NCBI RefSeq assembly: GCF_034262375.1
Contig: NZ_CP139558.1
Coordinates: 744,001-808,000, forward strand
Source of the DNA: Mucilaginibacter sabulilitoris
GTDB lineage: Bacteria; Bacteroidota; Bacteroidia; Sphingobacteriales; Sphingobacteriaceae
Length of the DNA: 64,000 nt
Reading direction: 5' to 3'
Shown here: positions 60,218 to 64,000 of the stretch, piece after piece
Layout: every line of letters starts with the position of its first letter
Numbering within the stretch: position 1 is the first letter of the stretch
Program-made: the position numbers and the translations under genes
Notes under the pieces: generated by a model
Databases searched by the model: none
Seen by the model: the letters and a program-made list of their open reading frames with translations, nothing else
Told to the model about the DNA's origin: nothing

Positions 60218-60436
60218 ATGGGCAATAAGCTGGTATTTGAACAGGAGCTTAACGGAAACATCAGACAAGTGAGCATAACAAAAGCCGATGACGACAGCTA
60301 TGTTGTTAACCTTGAAGACGTGGCAACGGCTGGTATTCGTAATCTGGACAACTGCTGGCAACAGATACATGGTGGCAAACTGCCGCAACACTTTATTGAT
60401 GAATTGGGCAAACACATAGAATCAGCTAAATTTTAA
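60218..60436 (+). CDS. Small conserved-looking protein
   Basis: A 72-residue soluble protein (GNKLVFEQELNGNIRQVSITKADDDSYVV...QIHGGKLPQHFIDELGKHIESAKF): two or three strands followed by helices, no signal peptide. Family not recognised. It follows a consensus -7 box and is only 12 bases from the next gene, which speaks for it being real. Confidence 0.6.
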   Translation: MGNKLVFEQELNGNIRQVSITKADDDSYVVNLEDVATAGIRNLDNCWQQIHGGKLPQHFIDELGKHIESAKF

Positions 60437-60448
60437 TCAATTACGCTA

Positions 60449-60793
60449 ATGAAAAAAGTATTACTTGCTACAATGATGTTGTTTGCTTTTGCCGGCGCCG
60501 CTAATGCGCAGCACACTTTTAACGCAATCGATTTTAAAAACAACCTCGGCAAAACCGGTACACTTTGCGATACTGTGTACTCGCTGAAAATTGTAAACGA
60601 CACGCTTACCTTGCTAAACATGGGTGCGGCTTATCCCCGTCAAAAATATACCATAGCGGTGAAGGGCAATAAGACCACTCTCGATTTGCCGCACATTAAA
60701 GGCAAACAGGTTTGTATAACGGGGGTTTTTGAAATGTTTAAAGATCAGCCCGAAGTTGTAGCCAGCCAGCCCGAGCAGTTTGAAGTACATTAA
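60449..60793 (+). CDS. Small exported protein with OB-like C-terminal segment
   Basis: A 114-residue protein with a clear signal peptide (KKVLLATMMLFAFAGAANAQ) and a mature domain of about 93 residues, ending GKQVCITGVFEMFKDQPEVV followed by ASQPEQFEV, which resembles the OB-fold strand pattern of exported tRNA_anti-like domains. Two cysteines (about 45 and 95) could form a disulphide. Function unknown. Cotranscribed with the 60218 gene and closed by a strong terminator. Confidence 0.65.
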   Translation: MKKVLLATMMLFAFAGAANAQHTFNAIDFKNNLGKTGTLCDTVYSLKIVNDTLTLLNMGAAYPRQKYTIAVKGNKTTLDLPHIKGKQVCITGVFEMFKDQPEVVASQPEQFEVH

Positions 60794-60828
60794 AGCAAAA
60801 GGCACCTGTAAAACAGGAGCCTTTTGCT
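60794..60828 (+). terminator. Terminator after the 60449 gene
   Basis: AGCAAAAGGCACCTGT (60794-60809) pairs with ACAGGAGCCTTTTGCT (60813-60828), one mismatch, 3-base loop; may also serve the convergent gene at 60858. Confidence 0.8.
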
Positions 60829-60857
60829 ATTGCCGATAAACAAACGGGTTCTTTTAA

Positions 60858-61610
60858 TTAAAACTCTTTCAGTAAGCCAAATACCAGTTGGCCTTCTGTC
60901 ATAGGTTGTTTGGTAACTATACGGCCCAGGTTGCTGGTGCGGCCTGTGGTTGTAATATTGGGTCCTTTTGAGTCAATATAATTTCCTTTTAGCAATAAAC
61001 CCCAGCCGGCGCCCATGTTAAATTTAAGGGCCGCGCTTCCGCCATAGGCAAATGCTGTTCCTTTTGAGCTTTCTTGTGTAAAAGTTGCGGTTTGTGCCTT
61101 AACACCGTCAATAGCTACGGCAATACTTGGGGTAGCCCTGTTTTTAATAATACCTGCAGATGCCCTTAGGTCAAAGCTAAAGCGGTGATATACAAAGGTG
61201 TATTGCGGACCAAGCAAAATGTTATAGCTCCTGTAACGTTTATCGGCAGTAACGGTTGAACCATCCGCTTTAAAATCATCAGTATAACCTTGTGAAATCT
61301 TTTGGTCATCATCATAAGTTAAATTACCCTGGTCTTGTTTTGATATGGTATAACCTATGGCAAAATGTTTATAAAAGTAAACAGCCCCATCAATACCCAA
61401 TACCAAACCATTTTTCGCGAAGCCTGATTTGGGATTGCTGTAATCGGTTTTTTTAAAATCCCCGTATGCCCTTGACTGGCCGCCGAATATACTGATGTAA
61501 CTTTTAAGCTTTGCAGGTGCGTCGCCGTCGCTATCAGCATCCTGGGCCCGGGAGTTAAACGCTATCAGCATAAAAAAGGCTGCCGTAAGTAATGTAAAGG
61601 TTTGTTTCAT
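60858..61610 (-). CDS. Outer membrane beta-barrel protein
   Basis: A 250-residue protein with signal MKQTFTLLTAAFFMLIAFNSRAQ and a small eight-stranded-barrel pattern: YISIFGGQSRAYGDFKK, NGLVLGIDGAVYFYKHFAIGYTIS, SYNILLGPQYTFVYHRFSFDLRASAG, FAYGGSAALKFNMGAGWGLLLKGNYI and a terminal strand QLVFGLLKEF. It resembles the OmpX/OmpA-like barrel domains. No enzymatic motif. Single gene. Confidence 0.75.
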   Translation of the reverse strand: MKQTFTLLTAAFFMLIAFNSRAQDADSDGDAPAKLKSYISIFGGQSRAYGDFKKTDYSNPKSGFAKNGLVLGIDGAVYFYKHFAIGYTISKQDQGNLTYDDDQKISQGYTDDFKADGSTVTADKRYRSYNILLGPQYTFVYHRFSFDLRASAGIIKNRATPSIAVAIDGVKAQTATFTQESSKGTAFAYGGSAALKFNMGAGWGLLLKGNYIDSKGPNITTTGRTSNLGRIVTKQPMTEGQLVFGLLKEF

Positions 61611-61958
61611 GTTGTAATATTGTACAAATAAATGTTATATGGTTTGCCGGTTACCCTGTTTATTTGGTTTAGCAAACGTGTAAAAAAAAGCATTATTATC
61701 AATAAAGGCCGCATATATTAAAATACAATTGTAAATAAATAATTACGCCTGGGCCTGTTGCTAAAGTATCCGGCCGTTAAATAGCAGGTATTTCGGCTAA
61801 ATGCTTATTTTTCATAATCGGGGGCTAATATAGCTTGCCCCGTTCAATTAAACAGCAGAAAAGGCCAAAATTAACAACTTTTAACCTTTTAATATGGCAA
61901 ATGGCTTGTAGCCTTTATACTCAAATCCCTATCTTAGTTTTTTGCAATCTAAATCAAC
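61611..61958. other. Divergent 348-bp intergenic region
   Basis: AT-rich spacer between the barrel gene and the peptidase. Only one structure stands out: CGGGG-GCTA-ata-TAGC-ttg-CCCCG at 61819-61842, without a T-run. No consensus promoter could be placed with confidence for either gene. Confidence 0.35.
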
Positions 61959-64000
61959 ATGAAACGAACTACCTGTTTATTTGCATTAGCTGTTTTATTT
62001 TGCAGCTATATCCACGCACAACAAATGACTATAAAAGCACTATCCTATCCGCAAACAAAAAAAGTTGATACCGTTGATACCTATTTTGGCACGCAAGTGC
62101 CCGACCCATACCGCTGGTTGGAGAATGACCAGGCTCCTGATACCAAGGAATGGGTAAAAGAGGAAAATAAAGTTACCCAAAACTACCTGGGTCAGATTCC
62201 GTACCGCGAGGAGATGCGCAAACGGCTGGAAACCTTATGGAATTACGAAAAGTACAGCGCTCCTTTTAAAGAAGGTAAATACACCTATTTTTATAAGAAC
62301 GACGGTTTGCAAAGCCAATCGGTTTTATACCGCCAGGTTGGCGATAACGGCACCCCGGAAATATTTTTAGATCCCAACAAATTCTCGGCCGACGGCACTA
62401 CCTCCCTGCAGGGAATTGATTTTACTAAAGATGGCGACATGGCCGCTTACCAGATATCTGAAGGCGGATCTGACTGGCGCAAGGTAATTGTAATAAAAAC
62501 CGACGATAAAAGCGTAGTTGGCGATACCCTTACCGATATAAAATTCAGCGGACTGGCCTGGAAAGGCACTGACGGATTTTACTACAGCAGCTATGATAAA
62601 CCGACAGCAGGCAGCCAGTTATCGGGCATGACGCAGTACCATAAACTGTACTACCATAAGTTGGGCACACCGCAAAGTACCGATAAGCTGATTTTTGGCG
62701 GCGACAAAACACCACGCCGGTACATCGGCGCTTACCTTACCGAAGACGAGCGCTTCCTGGTGATCACCGCGGCCACCTCAACCACCGGGAACGAACTGTA
62801 TATACAGGATTTGAACCAGCCCGGCAGCAGTATAGTTAACGTAGTTGATAATTTTGATAATGAACACGCCATATTGGATAATGTTGGCAGCAAGCTGTAC
62901 ATATTAACCAATATATATTCTCCCAACTTTAAAATTGTTACGGTCGATGCTTCTACTCCAACTGTAACGCACTGGAAAAACCTTATCCCTGAAACCAAAA
63001 ATGTACTCACCGCCAGTACCGGCGGCGGCAAAATTTTTGCGGAATACCTTCAAGATGCTACTTCATTTGTACAGCAATATGATATGAACGGTAAACTGGA
63101 GCGTACCATTGCGCTGCCATCAGTTGGTACAGCGGCAGGTTTTGGTACAAAAAAGGAGGAAAAAGAAACTTATTATACTTTCACCAGCTATGTATACCCA
63201 CCAACTATCTTTAAGCTGGATATAGCCAGCGGCAGATCAACAGTCTATAAAAAATCGAACGTAAAGTTTGATCTGGAGCAGTATGAGTCAAAGCAGGTGT
63301 TTTATACATCAAAGGACAAAACAAAAATTCCGATGATTATTACCTATAAGAAAGGTACGGTACTTAATGGCGAAAACCCGACTTTGCTGTATGCTTATGG
63401 TGGTTTTGGTGTTAGTTTAACCCCTGCTTTCAGTACGTCGAACATTATATTGCTGGAGCACGGCGGCATTTACGCGGTACCCAACCTGCGTGGTGGTGGT
63501 GAGTATGGAGAAACCTGGCACCGCAAAGGTATCAAAATGAAAAAGCAAAACGTGTTTGACGATTTCATAGCCGCCGCCGAATACCTCATCAAAAATAAAT
63601 ATACGTCTAAAGAGAAACTGGCTGTTTCGGGCGGTTCAAATGGCGGTTTGCTCATAGGCGCCATGCTTACCCAGCGACCAGATCTGTTTAAGGTGGCTTT
63701 CCCGGCTGTGGGTGTTATGGATATGCTGCGCTATAATAAATTTACCGCAGGCGCAGGCTGGAGCTATGATTATGGTACCGCCGAAGATTCTAAAGAAATG
63801 TTCGAATATCTGTATAACTATTCGCCATACCATGCCTTAAAGCCAAACCAGTACCCCGCTACCATGGTTACTACTGCCGATCATGACGACCGCGTGGTAC
63901 CCGCGCACTCCTTTAAGTTTGGTGCACGCCTGCAGGAATATCAAAAAGGCACCGCCCCAACAATAATTCGTATTGAGACCAAGGCAGGCCATGGCGCGGG
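61959..64000 (+). CDS. Prolyl oligopeptidase (S9A), truncated by the window end
   Basis: The frame is open from ATG 61959 to the last base: 680 codons, a little short of the family's roughly 700. A signal peptide (MKRTTCLFALAVLFCSYIHA) implies export. The propeller starts with VPDPYRWLENDQAPDTKEW; the hydrolase domain holds LYAYGGFGVSL, catalytic Ser560 in VSGGSNGGLLIGA, the Asp region TADHDDRVVPAHSF and catalytic His678 in ETKAGHGAG, the last residues visible. It cuts short peptides after proline, probably in the periplasm. It has no stop in the window, so the final residues are missing. Confidence 0.93.
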   Translation, partial: MKRTTCLFALAVLFCSYIHAQQMTIKALSYPQTKKVDTVDTYFGTQVPDPYRWLENDQAPDTKEWVKEENKVTQNYLGQIPYREEMRKRLETLWNYEKYSAPFKEGKYTYFYKNDGLQSQSVLYRQVGDNGTPEIFLDPNKFSADGTTSLQGIDFTKDGDMAAYQISEGGSDWRKVIVIKTDDKSVVGDTLTDIKFSGLAWKGTDGFYYSSYDKPTAGSQLSGMTQYHKLYYHKLGTPQSTDKLIFGGDKTPRRYIGAYLTEDERFLVITAATSTTGNELYIQDLNQPGSSIVNVVDNFDNEHAILDNVGSKLYILTNIYSPNFKIVTVDASTPTVTHWKNLIPETKNVLTASTGGGKIFAEYLQDATSFVQQYDMNGKLERTIALPSVGTAAGFGTKKEEKETYYTFTSYVYPPTIFKLDIASGRSTVYKKSNVKFDLEQYESKQVFYTSKDKTKIPMIITYKKGTVLNGENPTLLYAYGGFGVSLTPAFSTSNIILLEHGGIYAVPNLRGGGEYGETWHRKGIKMKKQNVFDDFIAAAEYLIKNKYTSKEKLAVSGGSNGGLLIGAMLTQRPDLFKVAFPAVGVMDMLRYNKFTAGAGWSYDYGTAEDSKEMFEYLYNYSPYHALKPNQYPATMVTTADHDDRVVPAHSFKFGARLQEYQKGTAPTIIRIETKAGHGA

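Overview
The window looks like a chromosomal segment of a Bacteroidota, most likely a sphingobacterium close to Mucilaginibacter or Pedobacter (inferred from gene content; no marker gene was compared). Supporting this are a SusC/SusD pair with an STN-FecR-ECF sigma switch, IPExxxVDY and HYC_CC_PP proteins, many short OM beta-barrel proteins, class II ribonucleotide reductase, almost no Shine-Dalgarno sequences, and promoters of the Bacteroidota type (TTTG, about 19 bp, TAnnTTTG). I see no rRNA, tRNA, CRISPR array, phage or insertion sequence.

Layout. 1-4.4 kb: end of a fatty acid desaturase, a PLP aminotransferase, a DUF4142 lipoprotein, a Gfo/Idh/MocA oxidoreductase and a thioredoxin-like lipoprotein. 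4.5-8.0 kb: a minus-strand operon of circularly permuted ATP-grasp, alpha-E and transglutaminase-like proteins. 8.3-16.9 kb: a membrane acyltransferase and a SusC/SusD uptake system with its FecR anti-sigma and a divergent ECF sigma factor; a hairpin plus U-run on the opposite strand ahead of susC suggests an antisense RNA. 16.9-22.5 kb: a membrane protein, a lone TonB C-terminal-domain protein, an M23 peptidase, rbfA, a lipoprotein, a LolC/E permease, an MBL hydrolase and a SprT-like protein. 22.8-26.3 kb: feoAB, a tiny lipoprotein, VanZ, gcvH. 27.3-33 kb: an RsmI-like methyltransferase, an FAD monooxygenase, an intradiol-dioxygenase-like lipoprotein and a LytS/LytT pair.

33-41.4 kb is housekeeping: miaE, nadD, gmk, yicC, rnc, fabF, acpP, an IPExxxVDY protein and pyk. 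41.8-45.2 kb is nrdJ. 45.6-50.2 kb holds a regulatory-like-domain protein, DUF1835, a DigH/YngK-like glycosyl hydrolase and a coiled-coil membrane protein. 50.5-52.3 kb is a small cysteine-rich, probably copper-related operon (HYC_CC_PP, HMA domain, OM protein) with a perfect palindrome inside its promoter. 52.4-57.7 kb: an OmpA lipoprotein, a two-component system transcribed with a beta-barrel protein, and ApbE. 58-64 kb: prfA, lpxH, two small proteins, a beta-barrel protein and most of a prolyl oligopeptidase that runs off the end.

Intergenic DNA is unusually rich in structured repeats of at least eight apparent families. Two sit inside operons, supply the last five codons (SPPAP) of the upstream gene and end at the start codon of the next. 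The points most worth a second look are the candidate susC antisense RNA, the palindromic operator of the HYC/HMA operon, the operon-embedded repeats, and a 10-bp-period GTTCG repeat.
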